Below, piece by piece: positions 7,245 to 15,737 of a stretch of DNA of 64,000 nucleotides. Source of the DNA: SZUA-35 sp965530755 (GTDB taxonomy: Bacteria > Actinomycetota > Acidimicrobiia > Acidimicrobiales > SZUA-35). The stretch is from assembly GCA_965530755.1 (NCBI GenBank), contig CBESNA010000003.1:82350-146349 (forward strand), given 5' to 3'. The position numbers and the translations under genes are program-made. How positions within the stretch are numbered: position 1 is the first letter of the stretch; the number at the start of each line of letters is the position of its first letter. A model generated the notes under the pieces. The model did not search any database, had not been told where the DNA came from, and saw only the letters and a program-made list of their open reading frames with translations.

Positions 7245-9284
7245 ATGCCTACCGAACACGAAGCGAACGATCCTTACCAGCCCACGGGCGATCAGACGAC
7301 CATCGGCAGTCCGATCTTCGCCGATGGCATCCCGTTCGACGATCCGCTCGCACCCCCGCCAGAACTCGAGGCCGACCAGCCCGTCCAGACCAACGAACCA
7401 GTCGAGGCCGACCAGCCCGTCCAGACCAACGAACCAGTCGAGGCCGACCAGCCCGTCCAGACCAACGAACCAGTCGAGGCCGACCAGCCCGTCCAGACCA
7501 ACGAACCAGTCGAGGCCGACCAGCCCGTCCAGACCGACCAGCCCGTCCAGACCAACGAACCAGTCGAGGCCGACCAGCCCGTCCAGACCGACGAACCCGA
7601 GAATGAGGAGCTCCAACCAAATGAAGAGCTGACCGGATTCGCGGCGCTCGGACTTGGCCCCGAATTGCTGGCCACGCTGACCGAGCTCGGGTACGAACAG
7701 CCGACGCCGATCCAGGTCGAGACCATTCCCCTGCTCTTGACGGGCATCGATCTTCTTGGCCAGGCGGCAACCGGTACCGGGAAGACGGCCGCCTTCGCTC
7801 TGCCCATCCTCGAACGCATCGGTTCCGGAGCGAAACCACTCCCCAGAGCTCTCGTACTCACTCCCACGCGTGAGCTCGCCATTCAGGTCAGCGAAGCAAT
7901 TCAGCAATACGGGAAGAAGCTCGGCATCGAAGTCGTCGCCGTCTTCGGCGGTCAGCCGATCCACCGTCAGCTGCGTGCCCTGGACCGTGGTGTCCACGTC
8001 GTCGTCGCAACTCCAGGCCGAGCGCTCGACCACATCAAGCGCCGCAGCCTTCGTCTCGATCGGATCGAGACCGTCGTACTCGACGAAGCAGACGAGATGC
8101 TCGACATGGGGTTCAGCGAAGACCTCGAGGCGATCCTCGATGAAACTCCGGCCGAACGCCAGACCGTCATGTTCTCGGCCACGCTCCCGCCCCGCATCAA
8201 CGCGATCGCCAAACGACACCAGAACGATCCAGTGAGAATTCGCGTCGGTCGTGCAGACGCGACACCAGGCAACGCCGATGTGGCTCAGTCGGTCTACATG
8301 GTCAGTCGAAAGCACAAGGCGGCTGCGCTCGGCCGCATCCTCGACATGGAGTCGCCGCAGGCTGCGCTCGTGTTCTGCAAGACCCGCGCCGACGTCGACG
8401 ATCTCACCGAGGTGATGATGGGGCGCGGCTACCGAGCCGAAGCGCTGCACGGCGGTATGGATCAACCCCAGCGGGATCGGGTCATGGGGCGACTCCGTGA
8501 CGGAACCGCCGAACTCCTGATCGCCACCGACGTCGCCGCTCGTGGGCTCGACGTCGATCTCTTGACCCACGTCGTCAACTACGACGTGCCGCCGGCACCC
8601 GAGTCCTATGTCCACCGCATCGGCCGAGTCGGTCGCGCCGGCCGCGAAGGTGTTGCCATCACCCTCGTCGAGCAGAAGGAGAAGCGTCTCCTCCGCAACG
8701 TCGAACGGCTCACGAAGCAATCGATCGCGGTGCGCAGTCTCCCCACCGTGGCCGACGTCAAAGCCAGCAAGATCCAACGAACGACCGATCGGGTCGGTGA
8801 GGCATCGAGCGATGCCGACCTCGAAACGTATCGTTCAGTGCTCGATCAACTCGCCGAGACTCACGGCCTCGAAGCCGTCGCCCTCGCCGCCATCAAGTTG
8901 CTCCACGAAGTCGAGCATCCGGGTGAGGACACCGAGATTCCCGCAGTCGTCGACCGATCGTCCGGTGATCGAGGCCGCGGCAACGATCGCTCGAGTCGGG
9001 GCAACCGCTCGAACGCTGACCGCCAAGGTGGTGGCGACGCCACCGGCGATACACAGTTCGTCTTCATCGGCCTCGGCGGCAAGGCCAAGATCCGACCGGG
9101 TGATCTGGTGGGCGCCATCGCCAACAACACGAATCTGAGCGGCAAGCAGATCGGTCCGATCCGCATCTCCGATCATCACAGCGTGGTGGGAGTTCCGGCC
9201 TCAGCCGTCGACGAGGTCATCAAGACGATGCACGGCATGCACCTCCGAGGCAAGAAGGCCAAGGCCCGCCGCTACTCGGATTGA
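7245..9284 (+). CDS. DEAD-box RNA helicase with DbpA-type RNA-binding tail
   Basis: A 679-residue ATP-dependent RNA helicase. After the N-terminal repeat (residues 42-119) come the Q motif (GYEQPTPIQ), Walker A ATGTGKT near residue 175, DEAD at 280-283, SAT (FSATLP), and helicase C motifs ending in HRIGRVGRAGREG. A basic, Gly/Arg/Asn-rich linker (around residues 565-605) leads to a C-terminal DbpA-like RNA-binding domain (FVFIGLGGKAKIRPGDLVGAIAN...). This domain order matches DeaD/CsdA helicases, which act in ribosome assembly and mRNA decay, often in the cold. The start at 7245 was preferred because of the promoter position and a weak GAGAAG ribosome site. The acidic N-terminal repeat is not part of the family fold. 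Confidence 0.93.
   Translation: MPTEHEANDPYQPTGDQTTIGSPIFADGIPFDDPLAPPPELEADQPVQTNEPVEADQPVQTNEPVEADQPVQTNEPVEADQPVQTNEPVEADQPVQTDQPVQTNEPVEADQPVQTDEPENEELQPNEELTGFAALGLGPELLATLTELGYEQPTPIQVETIPLLLTGIDLLGQAATGTGKTAAFALPILERIGSGAKPLPRALVLTPTRELAIQVSEAIQQYGKKLGIEVVAVFGGQPIHRQLRALDRGVHVVVATPGRALDHIKRRSLRLDRIETVVLDEADEMLDMGFSEDLEAILDETPAERQTVMFSATLPPRINAIAKRHQNDPVRIRVGRADATPGNADVAQSVYMVSRKHKAAALGRILDMESPQAALVFCKTRADVDDLTEVMMGRGYRAEALHGGMDQPQRDRVMGRLRDGTAELLIATDVAARGLDVDLLTHVVNYDVPPAPESYVHRIGRVGRAGREGVAITLVEQKEKRLLRNVERLTKQSIAVRSLPTVADVKASKIQRTTDRVGEASSDADLETYRSVLDQLAETHGLEAVALAAIKLLHEVEHPGEDTEIPAVVDRSSGDRGRGNDRSSRGNRSNADRQGGGDATGDTQFVFIGLGGKAKIRPGDLVGAIANNTNLSGKQIGPIRISDHHSVVGVPASAVDEVIKTMHGMHLRGKKAKARRYSD
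7368..7601 (+). repeat. in-frame tandem repeat, 36-bp unit (12 residues)
   Basis: Inside the helicase gene a 36-base unit encoding EADQPVQTNEPV is repeated. There are four full units (7368-7511), one enlarged 54-base unit with an internal 18-base duplication (7512-7565), and one diverged unit. The copies are nearly identical at the DNA level, so the array expanded recently by slippage or recombination. Confidence 0.95.
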
Positions 9285-9292
9285 CATCGCCG

Positions 9293-11347
9293 TCAGCGAA
9301 GTCGGCGGAGCGCTCCAAGGACGAACTTCACAGCCACGACGGCGAACACGAGCAGTAGAGCCAGCAGTGCACCGAGGCCGAACTGACGAGCCACGGAGAC
9401 TCGCTCTTCCGGCTCTGCGAGTGTCGCCAGCGCAGCTTCGACCGCGTCGACGGTCGGAGTCTTGCTGCGAACGACTTCGCCTCCGCCGCGTACGCCGAGC
9501 GCATCGCCACCGAAGGCAGACCAACCGCTCCTGGTGGCGTAGTCGACGAAACTTCTGCTCAGTTCCTCATGCGGGCTGAAGAGGACGAGCAAGTCACGAT
9601 CGGCCCACGACCTGCTCGCCGAGAGGAACGCAAGGTCCGCCGGGTTCTCACCGGCGACGAAGGCCAACTGTTCGGATCGGACGGTCGTGAGGTCTCGGGC
9701 GACTGCATCGGCAACCGGACCTTCGCCGTTGGTCACGATGAGCCCCGGCGCTGACCCGGACAAGACCTCTTCGATCGACGCACTGTCGGGATGTATCGGG
9801 ATGGGGCTCGCCCCTTGGAGTACACCGAGCGTGCCCATTGCCAGCTCCAACTCGCTGTCCGTGTCCCCGACCGCCACCGAGAACGGTCCGAGGGCGACCT
9901 GCGGAAAACGATCCAGGGAGGGTGGCAGGGACTGCCCCGGTTCGGCGTCGACCCAGGAGGCGGCGTCAAGCGTCAGCTCGTGATTGGGGAGCTGGTCTCC
10001 GCAGTCCAGGGGAAGCTCTGACCTGATGACGACCACGTTGTCCCGACCGACCTTCGAGGCATCGATCACGAACTCCAGGTCGAAACGTCCGGAGGGGTCG
10101 TAGTCGATCGAGTCCTGAAGATCACCGTTGAACCACAGCGTCACGACGGGATCCTGACCCTGAGTGGAAGAAGCGAGCGCCACCCCGCCCAGACGTACCC
10201 GAATCTCCTCGACCGGTTCGCCGAACGCCGCCTGCGGCAGCGAAATCGGCAGTTCGAGCACGCGGCTACCGGTCGCCGACAATCGTCGCACCCCGACATC
10301 GCGAAGGGATCGCTGGCCCAAGAGGTCGAGCGATCCCGCGCCGTCCTCGAGTTCCTCGACGTGGACGGTGTCACGGGTGATGAATGCCAGTTGCGGAGCG
10401 CTGACGGCTGCGGCCATCTCCTCGAGCAGACCAGGAGGCCCAGAGATCTCGAGGTAGGTCCCGTTGATCCCCTGTCGTACCTGCATCAACGCCTCGTCAC
10501 CCTCTGCCAACACCACCGTGCGGGTGAACGGGTCGTTGCTGACCGGAGGCGGAAGCGGATTGGCGGCCTCGGCCGGCTGGTGAACGACGTCGAGCGCAGG
10601 CATACGCGCGTAGCGGCGGGCCAGCGCCGTCGCCAGCTCCAAGGATGCCGACCGGACCGATGGGTCCGCCCCCGGGTCGATCACGACGATGGCCGACTGG
10701 AGAACCGGTGGGAAGAAATCAGCGATGTTCTCGGGTCGGGTGTCGATCCGCTCGAAGAAGAATTCATTGTCGACGAGCCGAAGGGCCGACTGCTCGACGA
10801 CGCTCGAGGTGCATGTGGCCCCGAACCGCTCCTCGACTGAGATCGCAAGTGTGGTGTCGGTGGCCACCGGCGTGTCGAGCGTGAAGGTCAGCTCCTCTGT
10901 GGAACCACCGGGCACCGTCGCTGAGAACACCGACACACCGTCGATGGCCATGTCGAGCTGGATCTCGTGGACCGCACTCGGAACCACGACCGTTGTCTTG
11001 AAGGCGGTGAACACCAGTCCGTCTGCGACCGCGATGTCGATCTCGCGTCGACCGGCGGGGCGAAGGAGGGTGATCGTGTCGCCGAGACCGAGATCTCCGG
11101 AATCGAACGATGCAGAAGGCAGCAGCGGATCAGTGTCGTCCTCGACCTGGTTCGGAACGAGAGCGTTGTCGACGAACGTGACCAGCCGCCCGTCATCCGA
11201 CTCTGCCGCAAGACCCCCGTCAGTCGAATCATCGATCTGGAGCGGCACCAACGGCGCCGCCAGGCCGATCGCCGGAGGAAGCACCAAGAGACAGCAGATG
11301 GCCAACGCAAACACACCCGCGAACCGACGACCTGTCGTGCGAATCAC
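9293..11347 (-). CDS. BcsB-like exopolysaccharide synthesis protein
   Basis: A 684-residue envelope protein with an N-terminal signal/anchor (about residues 5-30), a long extracytoplasmic part and one C-terminal membrane helix followed by a basic tail (residues about 660-684). This is the topology of BcsB, the periplasmic partner of cellulose synthase. Internal segments such as the jelly-roll-like stretch with DNVVVIRSELPLDCGDQ also recall that family. The start chosen is the GTG at 11347, which overlaps the glycosyltransferase stop codon (GTGA), so the two are probably translationally coupled. The polymer made is unknown. The protein is somewhat shorter than proteobacterial BcsB. Confidence 0.75.
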   Translation of the reverse strand: MIRTTGRRFAGVFALAICCLLVLPPAIGLAAPLVPLQIDDSTDGGLAAESDDGRLVTFVDNALVPNQVEDDTDPLLPSASFDSGDLGLGDTITLLRPAGRREIDIAVADGLVFTAFKTTVVVPSAVHEIQLDMAIDGVSVFSATVPGGSTEELTFTLDTPVATDTTLAISVEERFGATCTSSVVEQSALRLVDNEFFFERIDTRPENIADFFPPVLQSAIVVIDPGADPSVRSASLELATALARRYARMPALDVVHQPAEAANPLPPPVSNDPFTRTVVLAEGDEALMQVRQGINGTYLEISGPPGLLEEMAAAVSAPQLAFITRDTVHVEELEDGAGSLDLLGQRSLRDVGVRRLSATGSRVLELPISLPQAAFGEPVEEIRVRLGGVALASSTQGQDPVVTLWFNGDLQDSIDYDPSGRFDLEFVIDASKVGRDNVVVIRSELPLDCGDQLPNHELTLDAASWVDAEPGQSLPPSLDRFPQVALGPFSVAVGDTDSELELAMGTLGVLQGASPIPIHPDSASIEEVLSGSAPGLIVTNGEGPVADAVARDLTTVRSEQLAFVAGENPADLAFLSASRSWADRDLLVLFSPHEELSRSFVDYATRSGWSAFGGDALGVRGGGEVVRSKTPTVDAVEAALATLAEPEERVSVARQFGLGALLALLLVFAVVAVKFVLGALRRLR

Positions 11348-12753
11348 GCCGACTCCACCTGTTTGAAGCCGGCTCTGGGCATCTCGCCCCACGCCGTCTC
11401 GCCGGGCAGCAAGGAACGAATACGCCACACCAGGGTGAGCTGCCGATAACCCCAGTTCAGCAGCACGGCGAAAAGGATCAGGCGCCGGACATCACTCGGC
11501 CGATGGTAGATCGCGAGACGTTGGACGCCGACGAGGACAGCGAGCATGGTCAAGGCCATACCGAAGAATTGCGTCGTCAGGAAGATCGCCAACGCCGCCT
11601 CGGGATCGACGAACCGGAAGCCAACGAGAATGACGAGCAATACCCATCCGATCGCTTCGAGGATCGGACCGATCCATTCGAACACGTAGAGCGAACCCAT
11701 GCCGACAGTGCCGACGACACCGTATCGGCGACGTCCGATCATGTTTCCGTAGTCATCCATGATCAGTTTCAAGCCCCGGTGCCAGCGGATCCGCTGCCGT
11801 TCCAGGATGGCTTTGTCTGAGGGAAACTCGGTCCAGACGATGGCCTCCGGAACCTGCGCGATTCGATACTTGGCGCCGCTCTCGAGCTGGTGCTTCTGAA
11901 TGCGCATGCACATGTCCATGTCTTCGCCGAGGTGGCCGTGCACGTACCCGCCAACGCCGAGGATGGCGTCTCTTCGAAACAGCCCGAACCCTCCCGAGAT
12001 GATCGGCATGGCACCGATGTGCGCCAACCCCGGCCTGGCGACGAGGAATGCGGTCAGGTACTCGATCAGCTGACAGCCGACCCAGAAGTTACTCCCGACC
12101 CGACGATCGACGATCCGTGGGCCATCGATGGTGATGTCATTGGCCGGAAGCAGGGTCGTTCCCACACCAATGACCTCATCGGGGCTCACGACGACCTCGG
12201 CCATGCAGCGAGCGATGACGTCGAGCTCCATGAACTCATCGGCATCCATCACCACGACCCAGTCGTAGGTCGCGATGTTCACGCCGACGTTCGAGTTGTC
12301 GGCTTTCGCTCCCGAGCCTGCTTTGTCGACGACGACCAGGTTGGGAACCTGTTGCGATCGGTAGATGGCAAACAGTTCTTTGGTCTCGATCGGGCCACCT
12401 GCCGGCTGAGACTCGAACACGTGCATGTCGAAACTCTCGATCAGCACGCCCATCGTGTTGTCCTTCGAGCCGTCGTTGACGACGATGATCTCGAGATTCG
12501 CGTACTGCTGTTCAAGCGCACTCCGGACCGTGTGGACGATCACCGCTTCCTCGTTGTACGCAGGCAGGATCAGCGAGACTCCCGGCGCACTAGCGTCGAC
12601 CTTGATCTTCTGGAGTGCCAGTTGGCGGTTTCCGTGGCGGTGACGATTCAACAGTTGGCCGGACAGCGTGGCCCACGTGATCATGGCCAGGTACTGGAGG
12701 ATGGTGAAGCCGAAGCAGATCCCCATGAACACGACGACGCCTGTGCGGATCAT
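11344..12753 (-). CDS. processive family-2 glycosyltransferase (BcsA/PgaC-like)
   Basis: A 469-residue membrane glycosyltransferase. After one N-terminal helix come the GT2 core motifs: LILPAYNEE, VVNDGSKDNT, the metal-binding D170-A-D172 (VVVMDADEF), a GEDMD acceptor-site segment and Q320-R-I-R-W324, the QxxRW signature of processive beta-glycan synthases. Three or four C-terminal helices follow. No PilZ domain is attached, so c-di-GMP control as in BcsA is not evident. Start and stop codons overlap both neighbours by four bases (ATGA and GTGA), which places it in the middle of a tightly coupled three-gene operon. Product: a secreted beta-linked polysaccharide, identity not determined. Confidence 0.88.
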   Translation of the reverse strand: MIRTGVVVFMGICFGFTILQYLAMITWATLSGQLLNRHRHGNRQLALQKIKVDASAPGVSLILPAYNEEAVIVHTVRSALEQQYANLEIIVVNDGSKDNTMGVLIESFDMHVFESQPAGGPIETKELFAIYRSQQVPNLVVVDKAGSGAKADNSNVGVNIATYDWVVVMDADEFMELDVIARCMAEVVVSPDEVIGVGTTLLPANDITIDGPRIVDRRVGSNFWVGCQLIEYLTAFLVARPGLAHIGAMPIISGGFGLFRRDAILGVGGYVHGHLGEDMDMCMRIQKHQLESGAKYRIAQVPEAIVWTEFPSDKAILERQRIRWHRGLKLIMDDYGNMIGRRRYGVVGTVGMGSLYVFEWIGPILEAIGWVLLVILVGFRFVDPEAALAIFLTTQFFGMALTMLAVLVGVQRLAIYHRPSDVRRLILFAVLLNWGYRQLTLVWRIRSLLPGETAWGEMPRAGFKQVESA

Positions 12754-13814
12754 GGCGCTGCGGTTTCGTGTGTCGTCGTCTCATACGGATTCGCCGGCTC
12801 ACGTCGTGGCAGGCCGGCAGCCGTTTCCTTGCCGTCACGGCCCGCGTTCGACCAGAGGACTTCGGAGGCCATCGATGCCGCGTCAGATGACTCACCGCTG
12901 GCAGCGGCCCGATGCAGGATGGCCCGGCCGGCGTCGGTCTGAGCCAGCCTGGAAGCGGCGGCGAACCGCGTCATCCGATCCGGTGCCGTGAGGGCTCCGG
13001 CGAGTGCGATCTGAGCACCGGGGTGTTCGATGGTGTTCGCAAGCGCGTTGACCGCAGCCAGTCGTCGCTGACTCGAAGGGTCGTCGAGCGCCTCGATCAG
13101 CACGCTCAGAGCATCGCTGGCCGAGCCGGCGTCCGGGAGCACACCTCGTGCCAGCGACTGCTCGGCCAACATCGGAGCGTTTCGCCACTGCGGACGGGCC
13201 ACGGGCATCCGACTGTCAGGATTGCTGGCCATGGCGCTGGTCGCCCGGCCGAGCGTGTCGAGCACCCAGCCGCCAGAACGGTTGACGAGACCGACCAACA
13301 CGCCGATGGCGACCGACGGGTCGAGGGTCACAAGGGCCTCGGCCGCAGCTCGGACCACTTGCTCGTCCTCGGCGTTGGCCAGGTTCGCGACCTCCCCGAG
13401 CAGACTCGTCAACTCGAGGATCTCGACGGTTTCCAGTCCTTCGATGCGATCCAATGGGTCATCACTGACGAGCTTCGCCCGGGCCCATTCGTCAACTGAA
13501 CTCCGTCGTACGGCCTCGAACAGCTGCCGGTTCGCGAGTTCGCCGTAGCTACGGGCGATGGCCGCCATTGAAAGCACGACGGGCGTCGGGTCCTTCTGCG
13601 AACTCATCAGACGGTCGATCAGCTTCGTTGCGTCGGCTCCGCCGTGCCCCTCGGCAAGCAAAACGCCGAGTTCGTAGGCGTCCTCCCACAGCTGGCCTGC
13701 AGTTCGGGCTCGCCGCAACACAGCGTGGCGGGTGAACACAGTCCACACGGCCGTCAACAGGAACAGCGAGAACGCAGCCCCCGCGAGGAGCCAAGTGAAG
13801 TCCAGTGCTCGCAT
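12750..13814 (-). CDS. membrane-anchored HEAT-like repeat protein
   Basis: A 354-residue protein with one N-terminal helix (about residues 6-24, FTWLLAGAAFSLFLLTAVWTVF) and a long alpha-helical remainder with degenerate HEAT-like repeats (for example DPLDRIEGLETVEIL, AEDEQVVRAAAEALVTLDPS, DDPSSQRRLAAVNALANTI, APDRMTRFAAASRLAQTD). Such repeats serve as scaffolds. It is the first gene of the operon with the GT2 and BcsB-like genes, so an assembly or regulatory role in the polysaccharide machine is likely, by context only. The ATG at 13814 was chosen because the hydrophobic segment starts right after it. An upstream in-frame start at 13901 is possible. Confidence 0.7.
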   Translation of the reverse strand: MRALDFTWLLAGAAFSLFLLTAVWTVFTRHAVLRRARTAGQLWEDAYELGVLLAEGHGGADATKLIDRLMSSQKDPTPVVLSMAAIARSYGELANRQLFEAVRRSSVDEWARAKLVSDDPLDRIEGLETVEILELTSLLGEVANLANAEDEQVVRAAAEALVTLDPSVAIGVLVGLVNRSGGWVLDTLGRATSAMASNPDSRMPVARPQWRNAPMLAEQSLARGVLPDAGSASDALSVLIEALDDPSSQRRLAAVNALANTIEHPGAQIALAGALTAPDRMTRFAAASRLAQTDAGRAILHRAAASGESSDAASMASEVLWSNAGRDGKETAAGLPRREPANPYETTTHETAAP

Positions 13815-13930
13815 CGGGTTCCATCGGCAACGGCATCCGCTGCGTGAGCCGAGAGTGCCTAATGGGCCGGTGGTTCGCCGGATATGGGCCGTTCGGCTCA
13901 TCAGAACTCGGCTGGCAGACTCCCAGCCGT

Positions 13931-13951
13931 GTCACCGAGCGGAGCGGTGAC
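13931..13951. terminator. hairpin over the polX stop codon
   Basis: Perfect 7-bp arms GTCACCG and CGGTGAC with a 7-base loop overlap the last codons and stop of polX. No T-run follows; a terminator or mRNA-end role is inferred. Confidence 0.4.
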
Positions 13952-15704
13952 TGCTGACCCAGTCGAGGAAGGGTTCGCGCTCCCAGGAGTTCACCACCGA
14001 GTCTCGTGGCGCCCAGCCCCGCTGTGCCGTCAGCACGCCGTACTCCATGCGCCCGAGTTCGGAGGTGTGGTGACTGTCGGTGTTGATCACGAGCTTCACA
14101 CCTCTGGCCACCGCCTGGCGCACGACGTCAGACGCGGCGTCGAGCCGTTGCAGTGCTCCGTTGATCTCGAGCGCGACGTCGTATTCGAACAGGGCCTCGA
14201 GCACAGCTGCCACATCGATCTCGATGCCGGGGCGGCGGCCGATGTACCGACCGGTGAGGTGGCCGATGGAATCCACGGTCGGGTCAGCGATGGCGGCGAT
14301 CAGCCGGTCGGTCTGCTGGGCGATCGAGCGGTCGAAGTGCGAGTGCACCGATGCCACCGTGTAGTCGAACATCGCCCGGAACTCGTCGGTGTAGTCCAGG
14401 CCACCATCGGGTCCGATGTTCAGCTCGCACCCCCAGAGGATCGTCAGATCGGGATGATCCGCCTGGATGTCACGGATCACCTCGCGATGTTCCAGCATTT
14501 CGTCAGCCGACGAACCGTTGATGGTGAGGTCTTCGCCGTGGTCGGTGATGGCCAGATACTCGTACCCCGCCGAAGCGGCAACGGCCACCATCTCGGCAAC
14601 GGTCGAACGCCCGTCTCCGGATCGATCAGTGTGATAGTGGAGGTCACCACGGATGTGTGACCGTTCGATGAGCTCTGGGAACACGGCGTCCGAGTCGTTC
14701 GCCGCTGCGTCGATCTCGCCCGTTGCCTCCCGCATGGGCGGCGGGACGAATCCCAGTCCCAGCGCCTCGTAGATCTCGGCCTCGGTGGCTTGGGCGACGC
14801 AGTGCCCCGCCTTCCCGGTCTCGTCGTCGACCTCGAAGAGTCCATACTCGTTGAGGGTGAGCCCACGGTCCATCGCCCGCTGGCGGAGCTCGATGTTGTG
14901 CGCCTTCGACCCAGTGAAGTAGAGGGTCGCAGCGCCGAATTCCTTGTCAGCGACGACCCGGACGTCGACTTGCAGCCCGGCGGCGGTGAGGAACGACGTC
15001 TTTGTGTCGCCGCTGACGACGATCTCAACCACGTCGACATGGTTGCGCACCCCCTCCATGACCGTTGACGGGTCATTTGAGGAGACTGTGATGTCGATAT
15101 CGCCGATTGTTTCGGAGAACCGCCGGAGCGAACCGCAGTACTGCACTCGATCGACACCATCGATGGCCTCGAGATCAGCGACGAGACGCTGGGCAAGGGG
15201 CAGCGCGTCGGCAATCGGTGTCCTTTGGTCCTTGCCGGTCAGACCCAACCGCTCGATGGCTTTGGCAATCTTGGCTTCACTCGTCGCTCCGAGGCCGGGC
15301 AAGGTTCGCAACTTCTCCTCTGCGATAGCGGTACGCAGGTCCTCGACGTTCTCCACGCCGAGTTCGGATCGAACCAGCTTGAGGGTCTTGGGTCCGAGAC
15401 CGGGGATCCGGCTCAGGGCAACGACCTCAGGCGGAAACGCAGCACGGAGAGTCTCGAGCTTGTCGACGACCCCGGTATCGACGAACTCGCGGATCTTCGT
15501 GGCCGTCGACTTGCCCACGCCGTTGACGGCGACCAATTCGCCGGCCGTCAGATCAGCGATGGGCCCGACCACGGCTTGAAGGCCCTGCTTCGCCTTCTCG
15601 TACGCACGGACCTTGAATGACTGCGGACTTCCCTCCTGCAGTGCCGTCAGGGTCACCAGCTCGTCGAGCATGGCAAGAATCGAAGCATTGGAGGTGGTCG
15701 CCAT
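13932..15704 (-). CDS. polX: DNA polymerase X with PHP nuclease domain
   Basis: A 590-residue DNA repair polymerase. Order: helix-hairpin-helix and 8-kDa-like region (residues 1-150, with NGVGKSTATKI and RIPGLGPKTL hairpins), the nucleotidyltransferase core with the metal-binding signature GSLRRFSETIGDID (191-204), and a C-terminal PHP domain from about residue 360 (DLHYHTDRSGDGRST...ITDHGED) with histidine-rich metal sites, which gives 3'-5' exonuclease in the bacterial PolX family. Enzymes of this type fill short gaps in base-excision repair. The ATG at 15704 is preceded by TACGAT and six bases, so the message is probably leaderless. A far longer open reading upstream is antisense to the next gene and not real. 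Confidence 0.93.
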   Translation of the reverse strand: MATTSNASILAMLDELVTLTALQEGSPQSFKVRAYEKAKQGLQAVVGPIADLTAGELVAVNGVGKSTATKIREFVDTGVVDKLETLRAAFPPEVVALSRIPGLGPKTLKLVRSELGVENVEDLRTAIAEEKLRTLPGLGATSEAKIAKAIERLGLTGKDQRTPIADALPLAQRLVADLEAIDGVDRVQYCGSLRRFSETIGDIDITVSSNDPSTVMEGVRNHVDVVEIVVSGDTKTSFLTAAGLQVDVRVVADKEFGAATLYFTGSKAHNIELRQRAMDRGLTLNEYGLFEVDDETGKAGHCVAQATEAEIYEALGLGFVPPPMREATGEIDAAANDSDAVFPELIERSHIRGDLHYHTDRSGDGRSTVAEMVAVAASAGYEYLAITDHGEDLTINGSSADEMLEHREVIRDIQADHPDLTILWGCELNIGPDGGLDYTDEFRAMFDYTVASVHSHFDRSIAQQTDRLIAAIADPTVDSIGHLTGRYIGRRPGIEIDVAAVLEALFEYDVALEINGALQRLDAASDVVRQAVARGVKLVINTDSHHTSELGRMEYGVLTAQRGWAPRDSVVNSWEREPFLDWVSSHRSAR

Positions 15705-15716
15705 GTCCCGATCGTA
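15705..15716 (-). promoter_or_regulatory. -10 box TACGAT for leaderless polX
   Basis: On the minus strand TACGAT (15716 to 15711) is followed by six bases and the polX ATG. It lies nine bases from an opposed -10 box at 15726. Confidence 0.55.
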
Positions 15717-15725
15717 GGCAATGGG

Positions 15726-15737
15726 TAGTCTGCGGCG
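15726..15737 (+). promoter_or_regulatory. -10 box TAGTCT for a leaderless start
   Basis: TAGTCT at 15726-15731, six bases, then GTG at 15738. It is divergent from and almost back to back with the polX promoter. Confidence 0.55.

Noticed and set aside
7368..7601. 36-bp direct repeats that look like a CRISPR array
   Set aside because: The units are contiguous with no spacers, stay in frame inside the helicase gene and encode a regular acidic peptide repeat. No cas genes are present.
7212..8777. 521-codon open frame opposite the DEAD-box helicase, rich in GLDGLVGLDWFV repeats
   Set aside because: It is the antisense shadow of the repeat and helicase coding sequence in high-GC DNA, with no family resemblance or start signal.
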